Origin: Nocardia stercoris
GTDB taxonomy: Bacteria > Actinomycetota > Actinomycetes > Mycobacteriales > Mycobacteriaceae
Length of the DNA stretch: 64,000 nt
Assembly: GCF_003696265.1 (NCBI RefSeq)
Contig: NZ_RFFH01000009.1
Coordinates: 186,001 to 250,000, forward strand
Direction of reading: 5' to 3'
Shown here: positions 16,505 to 25,682 of the stretch, in pieces
Numbering within the stretch: position 1 is the first letter of the stretch
Layout: each line of letters starts with the position of its first letter
Translations under genes and position numbers: made by a program
The notes under the pieces: generated by a model
Told to the model about the DNA's origin: nothing
The model's database searches: none
What the model saw: the letters and a program-made list of their open reading frames with translations, nothing else

Positions 16505-17857
16505 GTGACTGACGGCCTGTTCGAAACACCGGGCGCGCAGACGCCGGTGGGCGGTGGTGAGTTCACCATGGCCGCGGCGGCCGGGCGATCGGCGCCGCTG
16601 GCGGTGCGTATGCGGCCGGGCAGCCTCGACGAGGTGCTCGGGCAGGGGCATCTGCTCGGGTCCGGGTCGCCGCTGCGGCGGCTCGTCGAGGGGTCGGGCG
16701 CGGCGTCGGTGCTGCTGTACGGGCCGCCCGGTACCGGCAAGACCACGCTCGCCTCGCTGGTGTCGCAGGCGACCGGGCGGCGGTTCGAGGCGCTGTCCGC
16801 TCTGACCGCCGGGGTCAAAGAGGTGCGGGCGGTGGTCGACACCGCGCGGCGCCGGCTCGCCAACGGGGAACGGACCGTGCTGTTCATCGACGAGATCCAC
16901 CGCTTCTCCAAGACCCAGCAGGATGCGCTGCTGGCCGCGGTGGAGAACCGGATCGTGCTGCTCGTCGGCGCCACCACGGAGAATCCGTCGTTCTCGGTCG
17001 TGGCACCGCTGCTGTCCCGCTCACTGGTGCTGCAGCTGCGCTCGCTCACCGAGGCCGACGTGCGGGCGGTGCTGCTGCGCGCCGCCGCCGACCCGCGCGG
17101 GCTCGCCGGCGAGTACACCGTCACCGACGCCGCCTTGGACCACATCGTGCGGATCGCCGGCGGCGACGCCCGCCGGGCGCTGACCGCGCTGGAGGCGGCG
17201 GCCGAATCGTCGCTGGACGGAACCGTCGACGCCGACCTGGTCGCCGCCAGCGTCGACAAGGCGGCCGTCCGCTACGACCGGGCCGGTGACCAGCACTACG
17301 ACGTGATCAGCGCCTTCATCAAGTCCATGCGCGGCTCGGACGTCGACGCCGCCGTGCACTACCTGGCCCGCATGCTCAGCGCGGGCGAGGACCCACGGTT
17401 CATCGCGCGCCGGCTGATGATCCACGCCAGCGAGGACGTCGGCATGGCCGATCCCACCGCACTGCAGACCGCCGTCGCCGCCGCCCAGGTGGTACAGCTG
17501 GTGGGTCTGCCGGAGGCACGGCTGGCGCTCACCCAGGCGACCGTCCACATCGCGACCGCGCCCAAGTCCGGTGCGATCGTCGCCGCGATCGACGCCGCAC
17601 AACGCGATGTGGGGTTCGGGAAGGCCGGCCCGGTCCCACCACACCTGCGCGACGGTCACTATCCCGGCGCCGCCGCGCTCGGCAACGCCCAGGGCTACCG
17701 CTATCCGCACGACCACCCCGACGGCGTCCTGGCCCAGCAGTACCCGCCCGACGAACTGGTCGGCGCCGACTACTACCGGCCCACCGACCACGGCTACGAA
17801 CGGGAGGTCGGCGCGCGGGTCACCAAGCTGCGCCGCATCGTGCGCGGCACACGGTAG
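16505..17857 (+). CDS. rarA: Replication-associated recombination protein RarA (MgsA)
   Basis: An AAA+ clamp-loader-like ATPase of 450 residues acting at stalled replication forks. Seen are Walker A (LYGPPGTGKTTLASL), Walker B (VLFIDEIHRFSKTQQDALL), sensor 1 (GATTENPSFSVVAPLLSRS) and the C-terminal tetramerisation domain ending in a YKYPHD-like YRYPHDHPDG motif. The GTG at 16505 gives VTDGLFETPG, matching the mycobacterial homologue Rv2559c. It precedes the barstar-like gene and alaS on the same strand. Confidence 0.95.
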   Translation: MTDGLFETPGAQTPVGGGEFTMAAAAGRSAPLAVRMRPGSLDEVLGQGHLLGSGSPLRRLVEGSGAASVLLYGPPGTGKTTLASLVSQATGRRFEALSALTAGVKEVRAVVDTARRRLANGERTVLFIDEIHRFSKTQQDALLAAVENRIVLLVGATTENPSFSVVAPLLSRSLVLQLRSLTEADVRAVLLRAAADPRGLAGEYTVTDAALDHIVRIAGGDARRALTALEAAAESSLDGTVDADLVAASVDKAAVRYDRAGDQHYDVISAFIKSMRGSDVDAAVHYLARMLSAGEDPRFIARRLMIHASEDVGMADPTALQTAVAAAQVVQLVGLPEARLALTQATVHIATAPKSGAIVAAIDAAQRDVGFGKAGPVPPHLRDGHYPGAAALGNAQGYRYPHDHPDGVLAQQYPPDELVGADYYRPTDHGYEREVGARVTKLRRIVRGTR

Positions 17858-17907
17858 GGCGCGGCGGGTGCCGCTCGCCGCCGGGCGGGCGTGGTACACC
17901 TGCTGAG

Positions 17908-18321
17908 GTGAACGTCACGCGGAAACCCCCGGTGCTGGTGATCGACGGCGACCGGTTCGACGACTACGAAGGCTTCACCCGGGAGTTCTCCAGCCTGCTC
18001 GACGACCATCGCTGGCACGGCAACCTCGACGCCTTCAGCGACATCCTCAGCGGTGGTTTCGGTACGCCCGAGGAAGGATTCACTCTGCGCTGGGACCACT
18101 CCGACCGCTCCCGCCGGGTCCTCGGCCACCGAGCGCAGGCCGACCTGCTGCGCGCGGCGTTGCCACACGTGCATCCTGACAACGCGCGCGGTTTCCGGGC
18201 CCGGATCGCGCACGCCGAACACGGGCGCGGGCCCACCCTGTTCGACACCATCACCGAGATCATCCGCGAGCACCGCCCCGGCGGTCCGTTGCCCGGCAAT
18301 GTGGTGCTGACCTTGGTCTGA
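17908..18321 (+). CDS. Barstar-family protein (orphan barnase-inhibitor homologue)
   Basis: A 137-residue protein with the barstar fold signature: VLVIDGDRFDDYEGFTREFS, the inhibitor helix with HRWHGNLDAFSDILSGGFGTP, and a C-terminal LFDTITEIIREH. Barstar binds and blocks the RNase barnase, but no RNase toxin gene lies next to it. It may have another binding partner or neutralise a toxin encoded elsewhere. The GTG at 17908 has no Shine-Dalgarno; TACACC about 12 nt upstream suggests a nearly leaderless transcript. It stands alone between rarA and alaS. Confidence 0.82.
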   Translation: MNVTRKPPVLVIDGDRFDDYEGFTREFSSLLDDHRWHGNLDAFSDILSGGFGTPEEGFTLRWDHSDRSRRVLGHRAQADLLRAALPHVHPDNARGFRARIAHAEHGRGPTLFDTITEIIREHRPGGPLPGNVVLTLV

Positions 18322-18444
18322 GCCGGTCAGGCGACCCGTCGCGAGCGCCGCGGCCGCCGCCCTGGCCGAGCCGGTCCGCGGCGCGGGCCGACCGGGCAAC
18401 CTCCCCGGTAATGCGATGGCGCCACCCTTGTAGGCTGGATACTT

Positions 18445-21108
18445 GTGCAGACCCACGAGATTCGACGGCGTTTCCTGGACCATTTCGTCCGTGCCGGCCA
18501 CACCGAGGTGCCCAGTGCCTCGCTGATCCTGGCCGACCCCAACCTGCTGTTCGTCAACGCAGGCATGGTTCCGTTCGTGCCGTACTTCCTGGGTCAGCAG
18601 ACTCCGCCGTTCGCGACCGCGACCAGCGTGCAGAAGTGCGTGCGCACCCTCGACATCGAGAACGTCGGCATCACCACCCGGCACAACACCTTCTTCCAGA
18701 TGGCCGGCAACTTCAGCTTCGGCAACTACTTCAAGAAGGGCGCCATCGAGCTGGCCTGGTCGCTGCTGACCTCGTCGGTGGAGGACGGCGGCTACGGCTT
18801 CGACCCCGAGCGGCTGTGGGTCACGGTGTACCTCGACGACGACGAGGCCCGGCAGATGTGGCTGGACATGGGCGTGCCCGCCGAGCGCATCCAGCGCCGC
18901 GGCATGGCCGACAACTACTGGTCCATGGGTATCCCGGGACCGTGCGGCCCGTGCTCGGAGATCTACTTCGACCGCGGCCCGGAGTACGGCGCCGAGGGCG
19001 GCCCGGAGGCCGACGAGGACCGCTACCTCGAGATCTGGAACCTCGTGTTCATGCAGAACGAGCGCGGTGAGGGCCGGGGCAAGGACAACTTCGAGATCCT
19101 GGGCCCGCTGCCGAAGCAGAACATCGACACCGGCATGGGTGTCGAGCGCGTCGCGTTCCTGCTGCAGGGCGTCGACAACGTCTACGAGACCGACCTGCTG
19201 CGCCCGATCATCACCAAGGCCGAGGAGCTGACCGGCAAGTCGTACGGCATCGAGCACGCCGACGACGTCCGCTTCCGGGTCATCGCCGACCACGCCCGCA
19301 GCGCGGCCATGCTCATCGCCGACGGCGTGAACCCGGGCAACGACGGTCGCGGCTACGTGCTGCGCCGGCTGCTGCGCCGGATCGTGCGCTCGGCCCGCTT
19401 GCTCGGCGCCGACCAGCCGGTGATGGCGGCCTTCATGAAGGTCGTCAGCGAGCTCATGTCGCCGTCCTACCCCGAGCTGGGCACCGACTTCACCCGGATC
19501 GAGACGGTCGCGGTCGGCGAGGAGACCGCCTTCCTCAAGACCCTCGCGACCGGCACCAAGCTGTTCGACGACGCGGTCGCCGAGGTCAAGACCGCCGGTG
19601 GCGCACGGATCGGCGGCGCCGAGGCGTTCACCCTGCACGACACCTACGGGTTCCCGATCGACCTGACCCTGGAGATGGCCGCCGAGGCCGGTCTGCAGGT
19701 CGACGAGGACGGCTTCCGCTCGCTCATGGCCGAGCAGCGCCGCCGCGCCAAGGAGGACGCGCAGGCCCGCAAGCACGCGCACGCCGACCTGACGATCTAC
19801 AAGGAGTTCGTCGACCGGGGCCCCACCGAGTTCACCGGGTTCGACGAGCTGACCTCCGAGGCGACGGTGCTCGCCCTGATCGCCGACGGGGTGCGAGTTC
19901 CGGTGGCGCAGGCCGGAACTCAGGTCGAGGTGATCCTGGACCGCAGCCCGCTCTACGCCGAGGCCGGTGGCCAGATCGCCGACCGCGGCACCATCACCGC
20001 CGACGGCCTCAAGGTGCGCGTCGACGATGTGCAGAAGATCGCCAAGTCGCTGTGGGTGCACAAGACCACCGTCGAGCAGGGGCAGCTCACCGAGGGCGAT
20101 GTCGTTGTGGCGCAGGCGGACCCGGCCTGGCGGCGCGGCGCGACCCAGGGCCACTCGGGTACCCACATGGTGCACGCCGCGCTGCGGCAGGTGCTGGGCC
20201 CGAACGCGGTGCAGGCCGGTTCGCTGAACAAGCCCGGTTACCTGCGCTTCGACTTCAACTGGCAGGGCGCGCTCAGCGAGCAGCAGAAAGCCGATATCGA
20301 GGCGCTGTCCAACGACGCTGTCGGCGCCGACTATCCGGTGAACACGTTCGTCACCGATCTGCCCAAGGCCAAGGCGATGGGCGCGATGGCGCTGTTCGGT
20401 GAGAACTACGGCGACGAGGTCCGGGTCGTGGAGATCGGCGGCCCGTTCTCGATGGAGCTGTGCGGTGGTACCCACGTGCAGCACTCGTCGCAGATCGGCC
20501 CGATCACGCTGCTGGGCGAGTCGTCGGTCGGTTCCGGTGTGCGGCGCGTCGAGGCCTTCGTCGGCCTGGATTCCTACCGTTACCTGGCCAAGGAGCGGGC
20601 TCTGCTGGCCGGTGTGGCGTCCTCGCTGAAGGTGCCCTCGGACGAGGTGCCCGGCCGGGTCGAGCAGCTGGTGGAGCGGCTGAAGGTGGCCGAGAAGGAA
20701 CTCGAGCGCACCAAGGTCGCGGCGGTGCTGGCCCAGGGCGCGAAGTTCGTCGACGACGCCGAGCGGATCGGGTCGGTGCTGCTGGTCGCGGCGGCCGCCC
20801 CCGAGGGGGTCGGCGCGGGCGATCTGCGCACGCTGGCCACAGACGTCAAGGGCCGCTTCGGTTCCGAGCCCGCAATCGTCGTCCTGCTGGGTAACGCCGA
20901 CGGTAAAGTGCCGTTCGTGGTCACCGTCAACAAGGCAGCGCAGGATCTGGGGATCAAGGCCGGTGATCTGGTCGCGAGCTTCGGTCCCAGCATCGCCGGG
21001 CGTGGCGGCGGTAAGCCGGAGATGGCGCAGGGTTCCGGTTCGGATCCGTCGGGTATCGCCGCGGGTCTGACCGCGGTGCGGGCACGGGTGGTCGAGCTCG
21101 CCGGCTGA
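18445..21108 (+). CDS. alaS: Alanine-tRNA ligase
   Basis: A full-length class II synthetase of 887 residues with the catalytic domain (RHNTFFQMAGNFSFGNYFKK, IPGPCGPCSEIYFDRG), the editing domain with its zinc-type sites (GHSGTHMVHAALR and CGGTHV), and the C-terminal DHHA1 domain (GGGKPEMAQGSG). Editing removes mischarged Ser and Gly. The GTG at 18445 matches homologues; no ribosome site is visible, and a TAGGCT element 14 nt upstream fits a short or leaderless transcript. It heads the alaS-ruvX-mltG-aroE operon, with a 1-nt overlap to ruvX. Confidence 0.97.
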   Translation: MQTHEIRRRFLDHFVRAGHTEVPSASLILADPNLLFVNAGMVPFVPYFLGQQTPPFATATSVQKCVRTLDIENVGITTRHNTFFQMAGNFSFGNYFKKGAIELAWSLLTSSVEDGGYGFDPERLWVTVYLDDDEARQMWLDMGVPAERIQRRGMADNYWSMGIPGPCGPCSEIYFDRGPEYGAEGGPEADEDRYLEIWNLVFMQNERGEGRGKDNFEILGPLPKQNIDTGMGVERVAFLLQGVDNVYETDLLRPIITKAEELTGKSYGIEHADDVRFRVIADHARSAAMLIADGVNPGNDGRGYVLRRLLRRIVRSARLLGADQPVMAAFMKVVSELMSPSYPELGTDFTRIETVAVGEETAFLKTLATGTKLFDDAVAEVKTAGGARIGGAEAFTLHDTYGFPIDLTLEMAAEAGLQVDEDGFRSLMAEQRRRAKEDAQARKHAHADLTIYKEFVDRGPTEFTGFDELTSEATVLALIADGVRVPVAQAGTQVEVILDRSPLYAEAGGQIADRGTITADGLKVRVDDVQKIAKSLWVHKTTVEQGQLTEGDVVVAQADPAWRRGATQGHSGTHMVHAALRQVLGPNAVQAGSLNKPGYLRFDFNWQGALSEQQKADIEALSNDAVGADYPVNTFVTDLPKAKAMGAMALFGENYGDEVRVVEIGGPFSMELCGGTHVQHSSQIGPITLLGESSVGSGVRRVEAFVGLDSYRYLAKERALLAGVASSLKVPSDEVPGRVEQLVERLKVAEKELERTKVAAVLAQGAKFVDDAERIGSVLLVAAAAPEGVGAGDLRTLATDVKGRFGSEPAIVVLLGNADGKVPFVVTVNKAAQDLGIKAGDLVASFGPSIAGRGGGKPEMAQGSGSDPSGIAAGLTAVRARVVELAG

Positions 21109-21665
21109 TGGATACGTCCGATTCGGCCGAGCACGGCCGGGCTCGTCCCGTGGCCGAACGCCCGGATCCCGGAACCGATCCCGGCCGTGGCCGGCGCATC
21201 GGTATCGATGTGGGAACGGTGCGTATCGGGGTCGCCTCGAGTGATCCCGACGGCATACTCGCGACTCCGGTCGAGACTGTCGTGCGGGCGAAAGGCGGCG
21301 CCAAGAACGCTCCCGCGGCCGACATCAACCGGGTAGCCGAAATTGTGCGGGAGTATGAGGCCGTCGAGGTGATCGTCGGCCTTCCCCGCACGTTACGCGG
21401 CGAGAGTGGGTCTTCGGTCCGCCTCGCCGCCGACTTTGCTCATCGTTTGCGGAGGGTGATCGGGGAAATTCCTGTCCGGTTTTCCGACGAACGTTTGACT
21501 ACGGTGTCTGCTGCGCGGGCCCTGCGGGACAGCGGTGTTCGCGCGCGTGGACAGCGGCAGATGATCGACCAGGCGGCCGCTGTCGCGATTCTGCAGGGCT
21601 GGCTGGACGAACGGAGCGCGGTGTTGAAGGCGGCGGAACCGGCAGCGGGGGATCCCGATGAGTGA
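21108..21665 (+). CDS. ruvX: Putative pre-16S rRNA nuclease / Holliday junction resolvase-like RuvX (YqgF)
   Basis: 185 residues with an RNase H-like fold: RRIGIDVGTVRIGVASSDP (first catalytic Asp), VEVIVGLPRTLRGESG, VRFSDERLTTVSA (Glu) and MIDQAAAVAILQGWL (last Asp). The family member YqgF matures the 5' end of 16S rRNA in E. coli. The first 27 residues are a charged extension. The start overlaps the alaS stop (TGATG), indicating translational coupling, and the end overlaps mltG by 8 nt. Confidence 0.93.
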   Translation: MDTSDSAEHGRARPVAERPDPGTDPGRGRRIGIDVGTVRIGVASSDPDGILATPVETVVRAKGGAKNAPAADINRVAEIVREYEAVEVIVGLPRTLRGESGSSVRLAADFAHRLRRVIGEIPVRFSDERLTTVSAARALRDSGVRARGQRQMIDQAAAVAILQGWLDERSAVLKAAEPAAGDPDE

Positions 21666-23328
21666 CCGTCGCATGCGTACCGGCCGGCCGGAGCACACCG
21701 GTCGCCGCCACCGCTACGCCGACGAGCCGGCCGAGCCCGAAAGCTGGGACTACGACGAGCCGGAGTGGGACGAGGACGACGACTGGTCCCCGCCACCCAC
21801 CACCGGCCGGCGGCACCGCGCCGAACCCGACGACTGGGACGACGAGCCACCGGCCCACACCGGCTCCCGGCACGCCGCGGCCACATCGCCGGACGAGTGG
21901 GACACCAACGTGCTCCCCGTCTATGTCGACGACGACCAGCCCCCGGTCGGCTTTCGTGCCCACGTGGATCCGCCGGCGGCCGAGGAACTCACCGATCCGC
22001 ACCTGGGACCGGTCTATCGGGATCCCGAACCCGAACCGCAGCCGCGCTCTCGCGCCGGCGACGACCAGCGGTCCGCGCCGCGCCGGGTCGGCCGGTCCGT
22101 GCCGGCCGCCGAGCGGGGCGGTAAGGGCCGACCGGGCGGCAAGTCCCGCCGCTCGCGCGCCGCGTCCCGCAAGGCCGCCGAGCGCCGGCGGCGCCGCCGC
22201 ACCATGTGGTTGTCTGGCACGGTGCTGGCGGTGTTGTTCGTGGTGGCCGCCGGTTACGCGGGCTGGAAGCTGATCGCCAAACTGAATGGCCCGGAGGACT
22301 TCTCGGGTCCGACCGGCCCGCTCGTAGTGGTCCAGGTGCACAGCGGCGATACCGCGTCCGAGATCGCGAAGACCGCGGTGGACAAGGGCGTGGTGGCCAG
22401 TACCGGCGCGTTCTATCAAGCGGCGGCACGTAATTCGCAGTTCCAGAAGGTGCAGCCCGGCTACTACGCGCTGCCGACGCACAGCCGCGGCGAGGACGCG
22501 GTGACGGCGATGGTCGGCAAGGACGCGCGGGTCGGCAATGTGGTGATCTCCGACGGCCGTCGGCTGCACGACTCCAACGACGTCAATACCGGTGCCCGCA
22601 ACGAGGGCATCTACCGCAAGATCGCCGACGCCAGCTGTCTGGGTACCGGCGCGGACCGGAAGTGTGTCACCTACGAGCAACTCGATCAGGCCGGTGCGAG
22701 TACCGATCTCGCGGCGCTCGGCGTGCCGGCGTGGGCGTCGGACTCGGTGCGCGGCGACCCGGATCGCACCCGGCAGCTCGAAGGCCTGATCGGCGCGGGC
22801 ACGTGGGATTTCGATCCGTCCGCGACTCCGACCCAGATCTTGAACCAGCTGGTCACCGAGAGCGTGCAGTCCTACGAGGCCTCGGGCCTGCTGCAATCGG
22901 GTAATGCCAACGGCCTCAACCCGTATCAGACGTTGATCGGGGCCTCGCTGGTCGAGCGGGAAGCATTGCCGCAGGACATGACGAAGGTCGCGCGGGTGAT
23001 CGTGAACCGGCTCGCCGCGCAGCAGCCGCTGCAGTTCGACTCGACCGTGAACTACACCCTCGACACGACCGAGGTCGCCACCACCGACTCCGACCGCGCG
23101 CACAAGACGCCGTGGAACACCTACGCGATGAGCGGTCTGCCGCTGACACCGATCTCGTCGCCGTCCGCGGCCGCGTTGAAGGCCATGGAGAGTCCGGCGC
23201 CCGGCCCGTGGCTGTACTTCGTCACGGTCGACAAACAGGGTGACACCAAGTTCACCGACAGTTACAGCGAGCACCTGCACAATATTTCGCTCGCCCAGCA
23301 GAACGGAGTGCTCGACAGTGGACGCTGA
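21658..23328 (+). CDS. mltG: Endolytic murein transglycosylase MltG (YceG)
   Basis: A 556-residue peptidoglycan lytic enzyme that ends glycan-strand synthesis. A long Asp/Glu/Arg/His-rich cytosolic region (1-180, disordered, with many TGRRH/TGSRH repeats) and a basic patch lead into one membrane helix (about 182-205). The extracytoplasmic part has a LysM-like/YceG domain: VQVHSGDTASEIAKTAV, then the catalytic region IGASLVEREALPQ with its Glu, VIVNRLAAQQPLQFDST, and the C-terminal YFVTVDKQGDTKFTDSYSEH. It overlaps ruvX and aroE, so the four genes are expected to be co-translated. Confidence 0.93.
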   Translation: MSDRRMRTGRPEHTGRRHRYADEPAEPESWDYDEPEWDEDDDWSPPPTTGRRHRAEPDDWDDEPPAHTGSRHAAATSPDEWDTNVLPVYVDDDQPPVGFRAHVDPPAAEELTDPHLGPVYRDPEPEPQPRSRAGDDQRSAPRRVGRSVPAAERGGKGRPGGKSRRSRAASRKAAERRRRRRTMWLSGTVLAVLFVVAAGYAGWKLIAKLNGPEDFSGPTGPLVVVQVHSGDTASEIAKTAVDKGVVASTGAFYQAAARNSQFQKVQPGYYALPTHSRGEDAVTAMVGKDARVGNVVISDGRRLHDSNDVNTGARNEGIYRKIADASCLGTGADRKCVTYEQLDQAGASTDLAALGVPAWASDSVRGDPDRTRQLEGLIGAGTWDFDPSATPTQILNQLVTESVQSYEASGLLQSGNANGLNPYQTLIGASLVEREALPQDMTKVARVIVNRLAAQQPLQFDSTVNYTLDTTEVATTDSDRAHKTPWNTYAMSGLPLTPISSPSAAALKAMESPAPGPWLYFVTVDKQGDTKFTDSYSEHLHNISLAQQNGVLDSGR

Positions 23329-24151
23329 GCCGGTGTCGGGGATCCGTCGTGCGGCGGTGCTGGGTTTCCCGATCGCGCATTCCCGTTCGCCCCAGCTGCA
23401 TCTGGCCGCGTACCGGGCGCTGGGGCTGGACTGGACCTATGAGCGCATCGAGTGCACGGGTGAGCAGTTGCCCGGGCTGGTCGACGGTCTCGGGCCGGAG
23501 TGGGTCGGACTGTCGGTGACCATGCCCGGCAAGGTCGCGGCATTGAACTACGCCACCGAACGGACCGATCGGGCCGAGCTGGTGGGTTCGGCGAACACGC
23601 TGGTGCGCACCGAGCGCGGCTGGCGGGCGGACTGCACCGACGTCGACGGGGTGCGGGGCGCGCTGCAGGGCGGCGGGGTGGCGGAGATCGAACGCGCGGT
23701 GGTGCTGGGCGCGGGCGGTACGGCCCGGCCGGCGCTGCTCGCGCTGGCGGAGCTGGGCGCGCACACGGTGACGATCGTGGCACGCGACCGCGGCCGGGCC
23801 GCCGACACGCTGGAACTGGCGCAGCTGCTGGGCCTGTCGGCCGAGGTGATCGGATTCGACCCGGACGCACTGGCTTTCGTGTGCTCGCAGGTGGACGTGG
23901 CGGTCAGTACGGTTCCGGCGGCCGGTGCCGCGCCGGTGGCCGAGGCGGTCGCCGCGGCGCCTGTCGTCCTGGACGCGATCTACGACCCCTGGCCGACGCC
24001 GCTGGCCGCGGCCGTGACCCGGGCCGGGCACACGGTGGTGAGCGGGCTGGAGATGCTGCTGAACCAGGCCTACGGCCAGGTCGAACAGTTCACCGGTAAG
24101 CCGGCGCCGCGTGCCGAGATGGCCGCGGCGGCGCGGGAGCCGGTGGCCTGA
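23318..24151 (+). CDS. aroE: Shikimate dehydrogenase
   Basis: A 277-residue enzyme of the shikimate pathway (3-dehydroshikimate to shikimate, NADPH). Seen: the N-terminal substrate site GFPIAHSRSPQLH, the VTMPGK catalytic lysine, ANTLVR, TDVDGVRGAL, the NADP loop VLGAGGTARPALLAL, and the C-terminal GLEMLLNQAYGQVEQFTG. The GTG at 23318 (GGAG 8 nt upstream) overlaps the mltG stop by 11 nt. The partner genes aroC, aroK and aroB lie about 6-10 kb away on the opposite strand; aroQ is not in the window. Confidence 0.95.
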   Translation: MDAEPVSGIRRAAVLGFPIAHSRSPQLHLAAYRALGLDWTYERIECTGEQLPGLVDGLGPEWVGLSVTMPGKVAALNYATERTDRAELVGSANTLVRTERGWRADCTDVDGVRGALQGGGVAEIERAVVLGAGGTARPALLALAELGAHTVTIVARDRGRAADTLELAQLLGLSAEVIGFDPDALAFVCSQVDVAVSTVPAAGAAPVAEAVAAAPVVLDAIYDPWPTPLAAAVTRAGHTVVSGLEMLLNQAYGQVEQFTGKPAPRAEMAAAAREPVA

Positions 24152-24223
24152 TCCGGCGGCCCGGACCGGCCGAGCTCGGGCATTGTTCTGGATTCGGGCG
24201 CCCGGCGAGTTAGTGTGGACCGT

Positions 24224-24670
24224 ATGAACGCTTGGTTGGTTCGAGGGGCAGGGTTGGGTGCCTTGACGGTGGCACTACGGGTCGTGCTCGGTTTCGGCAT
24301 GATTCATTACCCGACTCACGGCTCGCTGATGCGGGTCTCGTGCCTGATCGTGCTGGTCGGGGCGGTCGTGGCCTGGGGTGTGTTGGACGGTCTGGCGGAT
24401 CGCCGCCGGCAGCCCGACCCGGACCGGCCGGGTACCGACCTGCTGATGCGCTGGCTGCGCGCGGCCGTGGTCGGTGGTTTGGGCTCGGGTCTGGTCGCGT
24501 GGCTGCTCGGTTTCATCCCGGCGCTGAGCCTGGGTGGCAACCCGCTGCTGTTCGAGCTCACCGCGGGTGCCTCGTTCATCGTTCTGTTGATCTTCATCCC
24601 GGGCATGATCGGCACCGCGGTCGGGCACAAGCTGGCCGATCGGGGCCATCGGGGCGCCGTCGCGGCCTGA
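24224..24670 (+). CDS. Small four-helix membrane protein (B-4DMT transporter-like)
   Basis: A 148-residue protein with four hydrophobic helices and almost no loops, of the type annotated as B-4DMT family transporter in Nocardia. The first helix begins at residue 8; a Pro/Asp-rich loop (RRRQPDPDRPGTD) separates helix pairs. The substrate is unknown. TAGTGT at 24211-24216 lies 7 nt before the ATG at 24224, so the gene is probably leaderless; a GTG 9 nt upstream lies inside this promoter element. It ends at a canonical intrinsic terminator. Confidence 0.65.
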   Translation: MNAWLVRGAGLGALTVALRVVLGFGMIHYPTHGSLMRVSCLIVLVGAVVAWGVLDGLADRRRQPDPDRPGTDLLMRWLRAAVVGGLGSGLVAWLLGFIPALSLGGNPLLFELTAGASFIVLLIFIPGMIGTAVGHKLADRGHRGAVAA

Positions 24671-24682
24671 CCGTTCCGGTTC

Positions 24683-24721
24683 GACCCGTGTCGCAGTGTG
24701 CGGCGCGGGTCTTTTCTCTTT
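24683..24721 (+). terminator. Intrinsic terminator with U tract
   Basis: A 12-bp stem (24683-24694 with 24700-24711, two G-U pairs), a 5-nt loop, then TTTTCTCTTTT. It is the clearest classical terminator in the window and separates the transporter-like gene from the convergent marR gene. Confidence 0.82.
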
Positions 24722-25192
24722 TCAGCCCCGATCGGATTCGATCTCGTCGGCCCACGCGTTCAGGCCGGCCAGGAATCCGTCGCGTTCGGCGGGGGTCAGG
24801 CGGGCCACGGCCCGCATCAGCACGTCGGTGCGGCGGTCGAGGAACAGGCCGAATTCGTGGTGGCGTTCGGGGGGAACGCTGAGCAGGGTGCGCCGGTGGT
24901 CGGCGGGGTCGTTGTCGCGGCGGAGCCAGCCGGCTCGGGTGAGTTCGCCGCTGAGCTGGCTGGTGTTGGTGAGGCTCAGGCTCAGTTGCCGGGCGAGTTC
25001 GCCGACGCCGACCGGCCCGGAACTCCACACGTAGGCCAGGACCGCGCCGTGGCGGGGGCCCAGGCCGGCGGCCTCGAATGCTTCCCGCATTCCCGCGGGC
25101 ATGTCCTGGCGCGCGCCGCGCAGGAACGCGGAGATCAACGGGATCACCACGGTCAGCCGGTCCCGGAGTTCGGTGTCGACCGCTCGTTCCAC
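24722..25192 (-). CDS. MarR-family transcriptional regulator
   Basis: A 156-residue winged-helix repressor: a helical dimer region, the HTH (VGVGELARQLSLSLTNTSQLSGEL), a wing with RRDNDPADHRRTLLSVP (the MarR DxRxx wing) and a C-terminal helix. Ligands of the family are often phenolics, oxidants or metals. The GTG at 25192 has GGAGG. It is divergent from the membrane protein/multicopper oxidase operon, and an extended palindrome fills the shared promoter region, so it probably controls itself and that operon. Confidence 0.88.
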   Translation of the reverse strand: MERAVDTELRDRLTVVIPLISAFLRGARQDMPAGMREAFEAAGLGPRHGAVLAYVWSSGPVGVGELARQLSLSLTNTSQLSGELTRAGWLRRDNDPADHRRTLLSVPPERHHEFGLFLDRRTDVLMRAVARLTPAERDGFLAGLNAWADEIESDRG

Positions 25193-25238
25193 TGTGCCTC
25201 CCGACGGCTCTCGGTCTCTTGACAGGCACCAGCATACA

Positions 25239-25273
25239 AGTTCAAACTTCTGAACTATTCAGAAATTTGAACT
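25239..25273. promoter_or_regulatory. Composite palindromic operator of the MarR/multicopper oxidase promoter
   Basis: Two 16-nt arms (25239-25254 and 25258-25273) are inverted copies with one mismatch around a 3-nt centre. Each arm contains AGTTCAAA and TTCTGAA. A TTGACA at 25219-25224 could be a -35. The sequence is AT rich in a GC-rich genome and sits 46 nt upstream of the MarR start and 16 nt upstream of the operon start. Confidence 0.7.
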
Positions 25274-25289
25274 ATTGAGGAGGTGCCCC

Positions 25290-25682
25290 GTGACCGCTCG
25301 GACCTGGCGGAGCCTGTTGCGTGCCGCGACGACCCTGGTCACGCTCGACCTGTTCGCGCAGGCGATGTTCGCCGGCCGGTTCATGGCCGGCAGCTACGAC
25401 GCCCTCGACGCGCATCGAGTGAACGCGATGCTCGCCGCAGCCGGAATGCTGCTCGCGGCAGTGTGTTTCGCGGCGGCGCGGCGCTACGCGGGTGTACCGG
25501 CCTGGTGGGTCGTGGTGGCGGCGCTGCTGGCGGTGGCCGCCGGTGCGCAGATCGCGCTGGGCTTCCGGATGGCGCTGGCCGCGCACATCCCGCTGGGTGT
25601 CGCGCTGGTGGCGGGGCAGCTGGCCTTGACCGTCCAGGTGTGGCGCGCCGCCGCGAACCCGATCGCGATGGTGGCCCGGTGA
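25290..25682 (+). CDS. Four-helix membrane protein upstream of multicopper oxidase
   Basis: A 130-residue protein with four predicted membrane helices (about 14-30, 42-62, 67-86, 93-115) and no recognised domain. It overlaps the multicopper oxidase by 4 nt (GTGA), so the two are translated together. A role in anchoring or electron transfer with the oxidase is plausible but not shown by the sequence. The GTG at 25290 has GGAGG 6 nt upstream; an earlier in-frame start at 25275 lies before this ribosome site. Confidence 0.7.
   Translation: MTARTWRSLLRAATTLVTLDLFAQAMFAGRFMAGSYDALDAHRVNAMLAAAGMLLAAVCFAAARRYAGVPAWWVVVAALLAVAAGAQIALGFRMALAAHIPLGVALVAGQLALTVQVWRAAANPIAMVAR

Noticed and set aside
17794..20484. 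Very long open frame antisense to alaS (about 896 codons)
   Set aside because: It lies opposite a full, well-conserved AlaRS and has His/Asp/Val-rich composition typical of the reverse frame of GC-rich genes; no domain is recognisable.
21499..23280. 593-codon frame antisense to ruvX/mltG
   Set aside because: No domain and no start signal; mltG on the plus strand has clear catalytic motifs.
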